From positions 659,420 through 723,419 of the forward strand of contig CAVZIL010000001.1 in NCBI GenBank assembly GCA_963775505.1: a stretch of DNA of 64,000 nucleotides, read 5' to 3'. Position 1 is the stretch's first letter; each line of letters opens with the position of its first letter. Both the position numbers and the translations under genes were made by a program. This stretch comes from JAIBJN01 sp963775505 (GTDB lineage: Bacteria; Actinomycetota; Thermoleophilia; Gaiellales; Gaiellaceae). Below the pieces are notes generated by a model. That model ran no database searches, was not told where the DNA came from, and saw only the letters and a program-made list of their open reading frames with translations. This document shows positions 16,958-30,600 of the stretch, in pieces.

Positions 16958-17704
16958 TCATGGAACGGCGCTGGAGGCGGTTCGGATAAAGAAAGCCGGA
17001 TCGCCGGCGTCCGACGGCTGGTCCATCCCGGCGCCTTTGAGCCGGCCGTCGGGCAGGACGATCAGGCGGACTCGGCCGGCTTGTAGGCGCGCCAGCTCGC
17101 TCGCGGCGTGCCGGACGATCTCGAACCTGATCCGCGTGCCGTCTACCAGCCTCAGCATCCCGGTTCCGCCCTCTCCGAGCGGCATCTTGCCGGTGGCTCC
17201 CAGGCCGGCGGGGGAAGCGCCGCTGAGAGCCCCGTCGGGCGACACGGTCAGCTCATAGAGGCCGGCGGAGCCGGGCGGCGCGCTCGCCTCGAAGCTGACG
17301 GTGTGGCCGTCCAGGAGCTCGACCGTGCCCGCCGCCGACCCGCCTCGCAGCCTGACCGTGGCCTCGCGGTCGCCGTCGCCGGCCTTCGCGACGAAGTTGT
17401 TGCCCGACGCCGATCCGGAGAACGACTCGCTGAGGCGTCTGCCGTCGGCCACGTACACCTCGATCGCGCGCGAGCTCTGCCCGTCCCCGGCGGGCGCGGC
17501 GACGACGGCCACGAAGACCTTCGTTCCCGGGGCAGAGCCCACGAAGCTGCCGGCGACGGCCTCCGTATCCCGCGCGTTCTCGACGGCGACTGCGCCTTCG
17601 TCCTCATCGGCATTGCCGGTGCAGGCGGCGACGAGGGCGAGCAGGAGCACGACTGCCGCGAACCCAGGCCCGGTGCTCGTCCACCTGAGCATGCGCGGTT
17701 CCAT
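16958..17704 (-). CDS. Lipoprotein of unknown function
   Basis: A 248-residue protein with a signal peptide ending in lipobox LVAAC (Cys28), an acidic linker, then a beta-rich domain. Recognisable stretches are GTKVFVAVVAAPAG, IEVYVADGRRLSESFSG and LYELTVSPDGALSGASPAGLGATG. Such anchored small beta-domains are common in actinobacterial surface proteins, but no family is recognised. It lies 38 bases downstream of the giant gene's stop on the same strand and may be its last co-transcribed partner. Confidence 0.7.
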   Translation of the reverse strand: MEPRMLRWTSTGPGFAAVVLLLALVAACTGNADEDEGAVAVENARDTEAVAGSFVGSAPGTKVFVAVVAAPAGDGQSSRAIEVYVADGRRLSESFSGSASGNNFVAKAGDGDREATVRLRGGSAAGTVELLDGHTVSFEASAPPGSAGLYELTVSPDGALSGASPAGLGATGKMPLGEGGTGMLRLVDGTRIRFEIVRHAASELARLQAGRVRLIVLPDGRLKGAGMDQPSDAGDPAFFIRTASSAVP

Positions 17705-17742
17705 GGCTCGAGCTCAGCCGGTGAGCTCCGGGCGTGGCTCGC

Positions 17743-20700
17743 TCACGGTGCCGGCTTGAACGTGAGGACGAGCTGGGGCTGGTCCTGACTGTTCTCGCGG
17801 CTCCTGAACTGCTGCTCGGCGTCCTGACCCTCGGTGGCGTCCTTGATCAGGAAGCCGTTGTTCGTTCCGCTGGAGTACATCGCCTGGACGAGCGTGTGAA
17901 CGAGCCACTCGCGGTAGCCGCTGCCCGACGTCGTCGTGACGGCGGAGCCGGCCGTCGACGGCTGGTTCGCCCAGGTGACGCCGCCCTCGGTCCATGACGT
18001 GCCGTTCACGCGGAAGGCCTGGAGGGTTCGCGTGCCCGACGAGTTCGAGGCCGCGAAGAGGCGGAGCTTGGCTGTGTCGAGGACGCAGCCCTGCGGGATC
18101 GCCGGCAGGTTGAACCGGACGAGGGCGCGCAGGTTCGCGTTCCCGCTCTTCGACATCACCTTGAGGATCGAGTCCGTGCCCTTGTTCGAGGACGGGCTGC
18201 TCTGGTCGATCCAGGCGTCGGCGTTGGCGGAGATCGTCTGCGCGGAGCCGCAGTTCACGGGCGGTCCACCCGACTGGATCGTCCACGGGTGGCTGGCGGG
18301 CGACTGGTCGACGTTGCCGGCCGCGTCGGTGGCCCGCACCTGGAACGTGTGCTGGCCCACTGCGAGGTTCGAGTACGTCTTCGGCGAGGCGCAGGCGGCG
18401 AACGGTGCGGAGTCGAGCTTGCACTCGAACGTCGAGCCGGTCTCGGGCGAGACGAACTCGAACGTCGCGCTTGTGTTGGTGGTCGTGGCCTGCGGGCCGG
18501 AGTTGATGACCGTCTGGGGCGCCGTCTGGTCGATCGTCCACGTGTACTCGGCCGGGGTCTGGTCGACGTTGCCGGCGGCGTCCTTCGCCCGCACGCGGAA
18601 GGTGTGTGAGCCGGTGGCCAGGGACGAGTGGGCCTGCGGGCTCGTGCACGCCGCCCACGACGAGCCGTCGAGCTGGCACTCGAAGGTGAGACTGCCGGCC
18701 GGGGTGACGTTGTCCACTCCGCCGAAGGTGAAGGTCGCCGTCGCGCTCGAGGTGGCAGCCTGCGGCTGGCCCGTGATGGTCGTGTCCGGGGCAATCGTGT
18801 CGTTCCCGCCCGGCGGCGGCGGCGGCGCGCCGTTCCAGAGCTTGAGGACGAGCTGCGGTCGGTTGGTGCTCTCCTCGCGGCTGTGGAACTGCTGCTCGGC
18901 GTCCTGGTCCTCGGTCGCGTCGCGGATGAGGAAGCCGTCGTTCGTGCTCAGGTACATCGCCTGGACGAAGCCGGCGACGTTCCACTCGCGGTAGCCGACG
19001 GCGGAGGTCGTCGTCACGGCGCTGCCGGTCGTCTGCGGCTGGTTCGCCCAGGTGACGGCGCCCTCGCTCCACGAGCCGGCGAGCTGGAAGGCCTGGAGGG
19101 TGCGGCCGCTCGCCGCCGACTTCGAGTAGATGCGGAGCGTCGCGCTCTCGACGGAGCAGCCCTGCGGCATCGTCGGCAGGTTGAAGCGGACGAGTGCACG
19201 GAGGTTCCCGCCGCTCTTCGACATGACCTTCAGGATCGAGTCGGAGCCCATGTTGGCCGTCGTGCTGCCGGAGTTGATCCAGGCATCGGCCGTTGCGGTC
19301 AGCGTCTGCTGCGTGCCGCAGTCCACTGCGCTCTGCACCGTCCACGTGTAGCTCGCCGCGGACTGATCGGTGTTCCCCGCCGCGTCGGTCGCGCGCGCCT
19401 GGAAGGTGTGCGAGCCGACGGCCAGGCCGGTGTAGTCGCGCGGCGAGGTGCACGTTGCGAAGGCGGCCGAGTCGAGCGAGCATTCGAAGGTCGAGCCGGT
19501 CTCCGACGAGGCGAAGGAGAACGAGGCGTTGGTCAGCGTCGTCGTCGCCGGCGGCTGCGCGGTGATCGTCGTGTCCGGGGCCGTGGTGTCGGCCGGCGCC
19601 TGGATCGTCCAGGTGTAGCTTGCGGGCGACTGGTCGATGTTGCCGGCGACGTCGAGCGCGCGCACCTGGAAGGTATGGCTGCCGACGCTGAGGCCCGTGT
19701 ACGCGTGCGGGGACGAGCACGGTGCGAACGGCCCCGAGTCGAGCGTGCACTGGAAGGTCAGGCCGGCGGCTGCGGTCACGTTGTCGCTGCCCGTGAAGGT
19801 GAAGCTCGCGTCGGTGTTCGTGGTCGTGGCGGCCGGCTGGCCCGTGATGCTGGTGTCGGGCGCCGTGGTGTCGAGCACCGTCCACGTGTAGCTCGCGGGC
19901 GACTGGTCGGCGTTGCCGGCTGCGTCGGTGGCCCGGACCTGGAAGGTGTGGGAGCCCGGCGTGAGGCCCGCGTAGTCCTTCGGCGACGAGCAGGTCGCGA
20001 AGGCTGCGGAGTCGAGCGAGCACTCGAAGGTCGAGCCGGTCTCGGACGACGAGAACGAGAACGAGGCACTTGTCTCGGCCGTCGAGGCCGGCGGCTGCGC
20101 GGTGATGGTCGTCTCGGGCGCGGTCCCGTCGGCCGGCGCCTCGACCGTCCAGGAGTAGCTGGCGGGCGTCTGGTCGACGTTCCCGGCCGTGTCGATCGCG
20201 CGCACCTGGAAGGTGTGCGAGCCCAGGCTCAGACCTGTGTACGCGTGCGGGGACGAGCACGGTGCGAACGGCCCGGAGTCGAGCGTGCACTCGAACGTCA
20301 GGCCGGAGGCGGCGGTCACGTTGTCGCTGCCGGTGAAGGTGAAGCTCGCGTCGGCGTTCGTGGTCGTCGCGGCCGGCTGGCCCGTGATGCTGGTGTCAGG
20401 CGCCGTCGTGTCGAGCACCGTCCACGTGTAGCTCGCAGGCGACTGGTCGGCGTTGCCGGCCTCGTCGAGCGCGCGCACCTGGAAGGTGTGCTCGCCGACG
20501 CTCAGGTCGGTGTACGTCTTGGGGCTCGCGCAAGGCCCGTAGCCAGCGCCGTCGAGGCGGCACTCGAAGTCGAGCTCGGAGACCGGGCTGTGGTTGTCGC
20601 TGCCGGTGAAGTGGAAGATGATCGAGCCGGGCTCGACGCTCGTGATCGACGTCTGCGGTGCCTCGACGTCGAGGACCTCCCAGACGTGGCCGGCCTGTCC

Positions 20701-21660
20701 GACGTTGCCGGCGCCGTCGGTCGTGCGGACGTCGAACGTGTAGACGCCCGGCGTCAGGCCGGTGTACGCCTGCGGGCTCGAGCAGGCTTCCCAGACCGTC
20801 CCGTCGAAGCGGCACTCGAAGTGGAGGGAGGACGTCGGCGTGTGGTTGTCGGTCGCGCTGAACGTGAATGTCGCCGAGCTCTCGGCCGTCGTGGCGGGCG
20901 GGCTCGTCTGGATGGTGACGCTCGGCCCTCCGGAGTCGACGACCGTCCAGGTGTAGGCCGCAGCTTCGGTCTCGATGTTCTCGTTCTCGGAGGTGTCCGT
21001 CGCCAGGACCCGGAACTCGTGGGTGCCGAGGCCGAGGCCGGTGAACGTGGTGCCCGAAGCGCAGGCGGAAGGCAGGCCGTCGAGCCAGCACTCGAACGTC
21101 GCCGGCTCGTTCGCCGAGAAGGTGAAGGTCGCGGACGTCGCCGAGGTCGGGTCGGTCGGGCCCGAGTCGATGGTCGTGTTCGGCGGGGTCAGGTCGGCGA
21201 CCGTCCACTCGTACTGCGCCGGCAGGAGATCCGCGTGACCGTCGGCGTTGACGGCGTAGACCTCGAACTCGTACTCCTCGGGAGCGAGGTTGGTGTACGT
21301 CTTCGGCGAAGTGCAGGTGCCCCACGACTGGTCGCCGACGGCGTCGCCGAGGAGCCGGCACTGGAAGGTGCCGCCGGCCTGATCCGAGCTGAACTCGAAC
21401 GTGGCCGTCGAGCTCTCGGTCTGGATCCCGGGCTCGGCGGGCGCCTCGTCGACCGGCCCGGCCGAGATCGTCGTCTCGGGCCGCGGCAGGATCGTCCACT
21501 GGTAGCGCGCGGGGCTGTGGTCGAGATAGCCGGCCGCGTTCTTCGCCCGTGCGAGCAGCTCGTGCGGGCCGACGGTCAGAGCGTTGAACGTGGCCGGGTT
21601 CTCGCAGGAGCTCCAGCCGTCGCCGTCGAGCGAGCACTCGAACTCGGCGAGCAGGTCGCT
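17743..21660 (-). other. Giant protein: indel-free C-terminal Ig-like/DNRLRE region
   Basis: This 3.9-kb portion reads in one frame without interruption. It has nine Ig-like units from about 21740 to 19330, a DNRLRE domain (about 19325-18830), two more Ig-like units and a terminal DNRLRE domain (18262-17743). Both DNRLRE copies keep ADAWI, DSILKVMSKSG, LRALVRFNLP, WANQP, YREW and AEQQF(H/R)SRE. It is the best template for judging the damaged repeats upstream. Confidence 0.85.
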
Positions 21661-24600
21661 CGACGAGAACGAGAACGTGCGCGTCGGTCTCGATCGTCGG
21701 GTTCGCCGGGCTCGACTCGATCGTCGTCGTCGGGGCGAGCTCGGGCGCGCCTCGGCGAGCGCGAACGGCGACAGGCTGCTCACGATGCCGCAGACGATCC
21801 CGTTCGCCGGGTCGATGCTCGTGGTCACGTCGATCCACTCGCCGCCCTCGTTGTGGAGCATGTGCGGCTCCTCGAGCGCGCCGGTGTCGTACGGGAGGCA
21901 GACAGTGGCGTTACCCGTGAACGTCGCCGTCGTCGAGACGTCGAAGTACAGAGCGCCCGAGGCGAAGTAGCCCACGGGCAGCGCGGGCGCGCCGCTCAGC
22001 GTGGCGAGACGAGGTGATGCCCGCGCCGGTGACGTTCTCGAAGGTCACCGAGGCGCCGCCGCCGAGGTCGACGGAGACGTTCGCGCCCGCGGGAGTGTTG
22101 TTCGTGCCGGCCTCGATCGTCCACGAGTGGCTGGCGGGAGAGGCGTCGACGTTCGGGGTGGCCGCCGTGTCGGACGCGCGGACCTCGAACGTGTGCGTCG
22201 CCGACCGACAGGCCGGCGAAGGCGATGCCGCTCTCGCAGTCGACCCAGTCGAGGTCGGACGTGCTGTCGAGCGCGGCACTCGAAGGTGAGGTCGATCGGC
22301 GCGGTCAGGTTGTCGGTGCCGCTGAAGATGAAGGTCGCGGACGTGCTCGTCGTCGAGGTCGGCGGGACCGAGGTCGATGCTCGTGTTCGGTGCGGTCGTG
22401 TCCGCGGCGTCGATCGTCCACTCGTAGCTCGGCAGGCGGAGTCTCGACCGTGCGGATCCCGTTCAGCAGCGGTGCCGTCGCGCGAACCTCGAACGCGATG
22501 CGCGCCGTTGGTCAGGTCCGTGTAGCGTCACGCCGGAGCACGCACGTCTCGAACGGCGTCGGGATGGGCTCCTCGACCGGGTCGAGGCGGCACTCGTAGG
22601 TCGAGCCGGGCTGGTCGAAGAACGTGAAGGTCGCGTCGGCGCTCGTGCTCAGCTCGGCCGGCGCGGTCAGGATCGTCGTTGCCGGCGGCGCGACGACGTT
22701 CCAGGTGTACGACGCCGGCGTGGCATCGGTGAGCGGCACCTGGTCGATTGCGCGCACCTCGAACGTGTGCTCGCCGCCGGTGAGAGCCGAGACCGGGTAC
22801 GGCGAGTCGCAGCCGGCCCACGGGTCGACGCCGTCGAGCCTGCACTCGAACTCGAGATTCGCCGTGGTCGTGGCGTTGTCGGTGCCGGTGAACACGAACT
22901 CGACGTCGGTGCCGCTCGGGTTCGTGCGGCAGCGGAGCGAGGAGCTGCGTCTCGGGCTCGCCGGCGTCCGCGATCGTCCACTCGTGCGTCGCCGGGACGC
23001 CCTCGACGAGGAGGTTCGCCTTCGTCGCGACGACCTCGAAGGTGTGCGGGTTCTGCTCGCCGGCGAGGAGGCCGGTGTACTCCTGCGGCGAGGCGCACGG
23101 CCACCGGCGGCGCTCCGTCGAGCGAGCAGATGAACGTGGCGGCCGGGTCGGTCGAGCTGAACTCGAAGGTGGCCGTCGTCGCCGTCGGTCTCCGGTCGCC
23201 GGCGCGCTCGTGATCGTCACGTCGGGCGGCGTCAGGAAGCCGCTCTCCCACTCGAACTCGGCCGGCGACTGGTCGCGGGTGCCGAGCGGTGCGACAGCCT
23301 GCACCCTGAACAGGTGGGTCCCGTACGGCACGCCCGTGTACTCCGCGGGGGACGTGCACGGGCGTGAACGTCACGGAGTCGAGCGCGCACTCGAACGAGA
23401 CGCCGGTGCCGGAGAACGTGAACGTCACGGCCGTCGCCTCGGTCTGGAAGTCGGGAGCCATGTCCGGGACGACCGTGGCGATCGTCGTCTCGGGCTCGGC
23501 CTCGACCGGGAACGTGTAGGCGGGCTCGGGCGCCGGGGACGCGTCCGCGTTGCCGACGACGTCGAGCGCGCGCACCTGGAACGTGTACGGGCCGGGGGCG
23601 AGATCCTCGAACACGATGTCGTGCTGGAAGGTGTCGTCGGCTGCGGGCTCCCCGCACTCCTCCCAGACCGGCGCGTCCGCGTCGGCCGTGTTGTCGAACG
23701 CGCACTCGAACGTCAGGTTGAACGAGGACGCGAGGTCGTCGTCGCCCCGGAAGGTGAACCGGAGGCTGGGCTCGAGGAGCTGCTCGGGGCCGATCGCGAC
23801 CGCGCCGAGGAACTCGGTGTCGGGCGGCACGACGTCCTGCACCGACCACGAGTACGTGGCGGGCGAGAGGTCCATGATCTGCTCGCCGTCGACGTTGCGG
23901 TACTGGTTGACGGCGCGCACCTCGAACTCGTGCTCCGAAGCTGCTCCCTCCTCGTCCGGGACGAAGGGGCCGACGACGTACGGCGAGGTGCAGTTGACGT
24001 ACGGCGAGCCGTCGGTCGAGCACTGGAACGTCGCGCCTGCCTGGTTGCTCGTGAACTCGAACGTCGCGCTGAACTCGCCGCTCGGGTCGGGCGGGCCGGC
24101 GGTGATCGTCGTGTCGGGCTCGCCGACGGTGGTCCAGGTGAACGGCTGCTCGCCGGGCGCCGGCGTCGGGTCGACGTTCGGCGGCTCGGCCAGGTCGATG
24201 GCGCGGACCCAGAGCGTGTGCTGCCCGGAGGCGAGGCCCTCGAGCATCCACACGGCCTCGCACGGCTGCCAGGTCGCCGTTGCGAGCGACGGCTGGTCGA
24301 GCGCGCACTCGAACTCCTCGACGTGCTCGTCGGCGGCGAAGCCGAAGATGACGTCGGGGCCGGAGTTGTCCACGGGCGGGATGGACGACGATGAACGTGT
24401 CGGGCGGCGTCGTGTCGGGCGGCCCGATGATCAGCCACTCGTAGAAGGCGGGCGAGATGTCGGCGTTGCCGGCGAGGTCGATCGCGCGCTGACCTGGAAG
24501 ACGTGCGGTCCGCCCGCGAGCGGCCCTGCGATCGTGTGCGGCGAGGTGCACGCTGCGAACTCGGCGCCGTCGAGCGAGCACTCGAACTGGTTCACGGCTT

Positions 24601-27600
24601 CGCCGGAGATCTCCTCGAAGCCCTCGAACGTGAAGGTGGCGCTCGTCTCGGTCGTCTCGCTCCTCGGGGCCGGTCAGGACCTCGGTGTCGGGCGGCGACA
24701 TGTCGACGACCGTCCAGTTGCGCGTTGCCGGCGTCGGGTCGACGTTGCCGGCCTCGTCGATGGCGGCGACCTCGAACGTGTGCGGCCCGGCCGTCAGCAC
24801 CTCGATCTCCGCCAGGCGGCTCGCAGTTGCCGAGGTCCACGCCGTCGAGGACGCACACGAAGTCGAGGTCGAGCGGGATCGTCTGGTTGTCGGTGCCCGT
24901 CGAACTCGAAGACGCGTGATGTAGTTCGGGCGTCGACGAGCCTTCGGGCGGGCCGTTGGTGATCGACGGTGTCGGGCGGCGTCGTGTCGGGCCCGAGGAC
25001 GATCTCCCACTCGTAGAGCGCGGGCGTCAGGTCCAGCCAGCCGAACTCGTTGACGGCCTGCACCATGAACTCGTTGCTCGCCCGGCTCGAGCGGCCCGAC
25101 CGTGAACGGCGACGCGCACGGAACGAACGGCTGCGCCGTCGATGGAGCACTGCGTGATCGCGTCGGGCTGGTCGGCCCAGAACTCGAACGTCGCCATGTT
25201 GCTCGTGCTCGTGACCGGGAGGCCCTCGGCGTTCAGCGGGCCGGTCGGGCCGGAGAGGATCGACGTCTCGGGCGTCATCCCCGACGAGGCGAGCGCGAGC
25301 GCGAACAGCCGAGAAGCCCTCGGCCAGGCCGCAGATGCGCGCCGGGGAGACGAACGGGTTGTTGATCGATCGTGATGTCGAGCCAGAGCTCGCCGTCGAA
25401 GTGGAGGAGGCGCACCGACGGCGTCGGCCCGCCGTAGTCGGCCGGGTCGTAGTTGAGGCAGACGCGTGACCGGCTCGCCGAACTCGGCCGTCGTCGAGAA
25501 GTCGAAGATCGGCATGCCGCGGCCGCCGTAGCCGTCGGGCAGGGACGGGCCGCCGCCGAGGACGTCGAGCGTCGTCGTGCCGGCGGTGTCGACCTCGAAG
25601 AACGTGACGGTGGCGTTCCCGCGCCGCCGGGCAGCGGCAGCGTGACGACGACGTTCGTGCCCGACCGGCGTGTTCGGCCGGGCCGGTGGGCGCCGCGATC
25701 GTCCACTGGTGGACGCGACGGGCGTCGGGTCGACGTTGCCGGACGGGTCGGTGGCGACGGCGGTGAACGTGTGCGGCCCGAGCGGCGAGGTCGGTGAGCT
25801 CGGCCACGACGCCGGGCTCGCACTCGGCGGACTGCGCCGTCGAGCGTGCACTCGATCGTGGCGGTCGGGTCGTCGGAGCTGACGCCGATGTAGGCGCTGA
25901 TGCTCGTCGTCGTGGCCGGCGGCCCGAAGTCGATGGATCGTGTCGGGCGCCTCGAGGTCGACGACCGTCCACGTGTGGCGTCACGGGCACGGGGTCGAAC
26001 TCGAGCGGCTGACCCATCCAGTCGACGCCGGTGAACACGGTCTGCACCTGGAACGTGTGCGGGCCCGGCCAGAGGTGCGTGTAGGTCTTCGGCGAGGCGC
26101 AGAACCCGAACGGCGCGCCGTCGAGCGAGCAGTAGAACGTCGGCGTCCGGATCGAGCGGCTCGCTCGTGAACTCGAACGTCGGCCGTGGTGCCGGTGCCG
26201 CTCGCCGGCGCCGACGTGAGGACCGCCTGGGCGGGAGGACGACGGAACTCCGAGTCCTCCCACACGCCCGAGGTTGCCGAACTCGTCGACGGCGCGCACC
26301 GCGAACAGGTGGTCGCCGAGGCCGAGGTTCTCGATAGGTCACGCCGGAGGCGCAGCCTGTGCCTGCGGCGGGTTGAACTGCCCGTCGAGCCAGCACTCGA
26401 ACGTCGCGCCCGGAGCGTCGCTCGAGAACGTGAAGGTGGCCGTCCGGCTGGTCGACTCCTCCTGCGTCGACGCCGGGCCCGGACAGGATCGTCGCGAGCG
26501 GCGGCGCCACGACCATCCACGTGTAGACATCCGGGCGTCGACTCGATGTTGCCGGCCGCGTCGATCGCGCGGACGCGGAAGGTGTGCTCGCCGCGGGTGA
26601 GGTCGGAGAACTGCTCCGGCGACGTGCAGGAGTTCCACTCGGTCGTCGAGTCGAGCGCGCACTCGAACGTGAGGTCGGCGGCGAGAGTCCGGTTGTCGGT
26701 GCCGGTGAAGCGTGAAGATCGCTTCCTGCGAGCAGCGTCCCGTTCTCGGGCCCGGAGATGATCGTCGAGTTCGGCTCGGTGACGTCGGGGCCGAGCTCGC
26801 ACCGTCCACTCGTAGACGGTCTCCTCGCCGACGATGAGCTGCGGGTTGGTCGCGCGGACCGCGAACTCGTGCGTGCCGCTCTCGACGACCCAGGCCGCGT
26901 GCGTCCACGGCTCGCGTGAGGCCGCCGCACGGGCACGAAGTCGGCGCCGTCGACCGAGCACTCGAACGTCGAGCCGGGCTGGTCGGCGGCGAACGTGAAC
27001 ACTGCGCTCTCGGTGGAGCTGAAGCGGCAGCGACGGCTCGCCGGTGGTCGGGTCGATGCGGCCGTGCGGGCCCGGAGAGGATCGTCACGACGGGCGCCGC
27101 CGCGACGGTGAACGTGCGCGTCGCGGCGCGGGCCTGCGTTGCCCGCCAGGTCGACCGCGCGGACGGCGAACGTGTACGTCGCCCGGGCTCAGGCCTCCGG
27201 CGGAGAACGGCGACGAGCACGGCTGCCAGTCGAGCGCCGTCGACCCGAGGTCCACCGGCGCGAGCTCGACGATGCACTCGAACTCGAGCTGGAGCGCCGG
27301 CGTCGCGTTGTCGAGGCCGAAGAACTCGAACGGGACCTCGAGCTCAGCCGACGACGGCGCCGTTCGCCGGCCCGGCGGAGATCGTCGTCGACGGCGCGCG
27401 CGTGTCGGGCACCGGCGTCCACGTGTGAACGATGCGGGCGTCGGATCGGGGTTGCCCTCGAAGCCCGGCTGCTGCGGGTTCGGGAACTCCGGATCGGCGA
27501 GGTCGACCGCGCGCACGTAGAACGTGAGCTGGTCCCGACACCGACAGCGGCGGGTCCGCGTAGCGTGTACGACGTCGAGCAGGTTGAACGGGCTGAAGCA

Positions 27601-30600
27601 GGCGACCCAGTCGTTCTCGTTCGGCAGCGCGGTCGCCGTTGGTGACCTGGCACTCGAACGTGAGCAGGAACGCCGGCGTCAGGTTGTCGGTGCCGGTGAA
27701 CTCGAAGATCGGTCGAGCTCAGGTCGGACGGGCCCGGGCGCGCGCTCGATCGAGGTCTCCGGCGGCACCGTGTCGAGCGTCTCGACGACCTCCCACTCGT
27801 ACACGGCGGCTCGAGCTCGGCGCCGCCGAGGACGGTCTCCGACTCCGCGAAGACCTCGAGGACGTGCTCGCCCATCGTCAGGCCAGCTCGGCCGATGAAC
27901 GGCGAGGTCGCAGGGCACGAACGGATCGCCGAGCTGACGCCGTCGAGGCGGCAGAAGAACTCGACGTCGGCGACGTTGGCCTCGAACTGGATCTCGGCCG
28001 GTCGTGCTCAGCGTCGGGCCGCCGGTCGCCGGGATCGCCGCCGGGGCCGCCGCTGGCGGGCGTGAAGCCGGGCCCGTCGGTGAACACGACGGTGATGCCG
28101 AGCAGCGTCCATGTGTAGCGTCGCGGGCTCGCCGACGTTGCCCTCGAAGTCGATGGCGCGCACGTAGAAGGTGTGCGGGCCGACGTCGGTCTCCTCGACC
28201 TGCGGCCTCGTACGCGCCCTGGCTCATGAACGTGGCGCCCTCGAACCCGCACGGCTCCCAGCCGCAGGAGTCGACCCTGCACTGGAACGTGACGTCGGGC
28301 TCGTGCGAGTGGAAGGTGAAGATGGCTTCGGGCAGCCACGTCTCGGCCGGCGGCGACGACGTCGAGGATCGGCGGCGGCGGCGCGACGCCCGACGGGCAG
28401 CGGCACGTAGCGTCCACGTGAAGCGTCGCCGGCGTCGGGTCGGCGAGGCCCTGGCCCAGCATGTCGATGGCGCGCACCTCGAACGTGTGCTCGCCGGGGC
28501 TCAGGTTCAGGTACTCGGCCGGGTACTCGCAGTCCTCCCAGGCGAGCGGGTTCGTGGAGTCGATGCGGCACTCGAACACGAGGTCGGTGAGCGGTGTAGG
28601 TCTCGTCGACGCCCATGTAGGTGAAGCTCGCGTTGCGGCTGTTCGCACTGGACTGCCGGCGAGGCCGGTGTCGATGTCGGCCGGGCCTTCGACGATCCAC
28701 GTGTCGGGGGCGCCCGGAACCGACGCCGAAGCGTGCACGACGACGCCGAAGCACTGCGTCGGGCTCCATGTTGCCGGCGGCGAAGTTCCCGCCGCCGTCG
28801 GTCGCCGCCGACGGCGTAGATGCCCCAGCCGCCGTTCAGCTGGGCGACGTTGTCGCGGATCGTGTGGCCGACGCCCTCGACGTAGATGCCGTCGCCGCCG
28901 TTGGAGTCGGCGGTGTTGCCGCTCGATGACGTTGCCCTGGCCGAAGACCGACGAGTCGCGAGACCTCGATGCCGTCGCCGCCGTTCCCGCTCGCGGTGTT
29001 GTTGCGCACGACGTTGGCCGTCGAGAGCTCGCCGATCTCGATGCCGGCGCCGAGCGTGCCGCTGGCGTTGTTCGCCTCGATCGATGTTGTTCGAGCCCTC
29101 GCTGACCACGACGCCGGCCGCGCTTCCGCCGAAGCTCGTTCCCGCGGACGACGTTGTTGCTGGCGAGCTCGAGCACGACGCCGGGCCCGGTGGTGCCCGT
29201 CACGTCGTTGTTGAGACCTGGTTGCCGTTGCCGCCGACCGATGACGCCGCCTGGCCGCCGTCTCGATCGTGTTGCGCAGGACGACGTTGTCGTTCGACTG
29301 GAGCAGCTCCTCGCCCGCCGTGATCGCGAAGCCGCCGCTGCTCCTTGATGGCGTTCTCGATGACGGTGTTGCCGCCGCCGCCGACGCATGTGGACGCCGC
29401 TGCCGCCCGTGCATCGCGATCTGGTTCCCCTCGATGCAGGTTGTCGCTCGCGAACTCGCGCGAAGATGGCGCCCTCGCCGGTGGTCGCGGCGAGGGTGTT
29501 GTCGCGGATGACCGCGTGCCGGGTGCCGCTGTAGAGCGCGATGCCCGAGCTCGTTCCCGATGAGCATGTTGTCGCGGATCGTGTTGCCCTGTGCCGTCCT
29601 GGTCGGCGTCGGCAAGCGCGATCGCCGCCTCCCCGGCCAGCTCGATCCGCAGGTCGTGGACGACGTTGCCGCGCCGTGCCGGGGTTCAGCTGCACGCCGT
29701 AGAGGAACTCGTGGACGAAGCCGTTCTTGATGGTGACGTCGTCGTGGCCGTTGTTGAGGATGCCGGCGTCGAGACCCATGCCGTCGACGATGTGGCCGTC
29801 GAGGTCGATCGTGATGCCCGGGGCGCCGACGATCAGGCCGTAGCCCGCCGCAGTTGATGAGGTCGTTCGCGAGCCGCGTGCTCTGCGTCAGGAGCTGGCC
29901 GCACGTCACCGCGCCGGCGACCGGAGCCGGGCCGATCGTCCACGTGTACATCGCGGTGTCGGGCGTGCTGTCCGAGTCGCGTCGCGCGGACGCGGAACTC
30001 GTAGTCGCCGGGCGCGAGCCGCCGTGTAGGTCTTGGGCGACGTGCAGGCCGCCCAGACCGGGTCTCGCCCGGCGAGGTTGAGCGCGCACTCGAAGGTGAC
30101 GCCGTGCTCTTGTTGGCCGAGAACTCGAACGTCGCGCTCGGTGCTGACCGTGATCTCGTCGGCGCCGAGTCGATCGACGCGGTCGAGCGTGCCCGGGCAC
30201 GATCGTCCACGTGTGCGTCGCCGGCGTCGGGTCGGCGTTGCCGGAGATGTCGACGGCGCGCACCTCGAAGGTGTGCTCGCCGAGGCCGAGGGTGTAGGTC
30301 GCCGGGCTCTGGCAGGCGCTCCAGAGCGGCTGGCCGCCGCCGTCCACGGCTGTCGATGCGGCACTCGAACGTGACCGGGCTCGCGTTGTCGGCGCCCGAG
30401 AACCGGAACAGCGCGACGTCGTCGGTGCTCGGGTCGAACGGGCGCCTCGAGGATGCGTCGTGTTCGGCGCGATCTGGTCGCCGCCGCCGGGGCCGCCGAT
30501 GCAGGGGATGTTGTAGCACTGCTGCGGCTTCAGATCGATGCCGAGCGGTCCGTCGGTTGCCCTGGGCGATGTTGCCGCCGCCGTCGATGTTGGCGCGCCC

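Noticed and set aside
18628..22017. An 1129-codon plus-strand frame across the giant gene
   Set aside because: Antisense shadow of the Ig-like repeats; low-complexity Arg/Gly/Ala-rich and without any domain.
18264..22100. CRISPR-like array suggested by evenly spaced repeats
   Set aside because: The repeats are long (about 270 and 540 bases), imperfect and coding for Ig-like domains.
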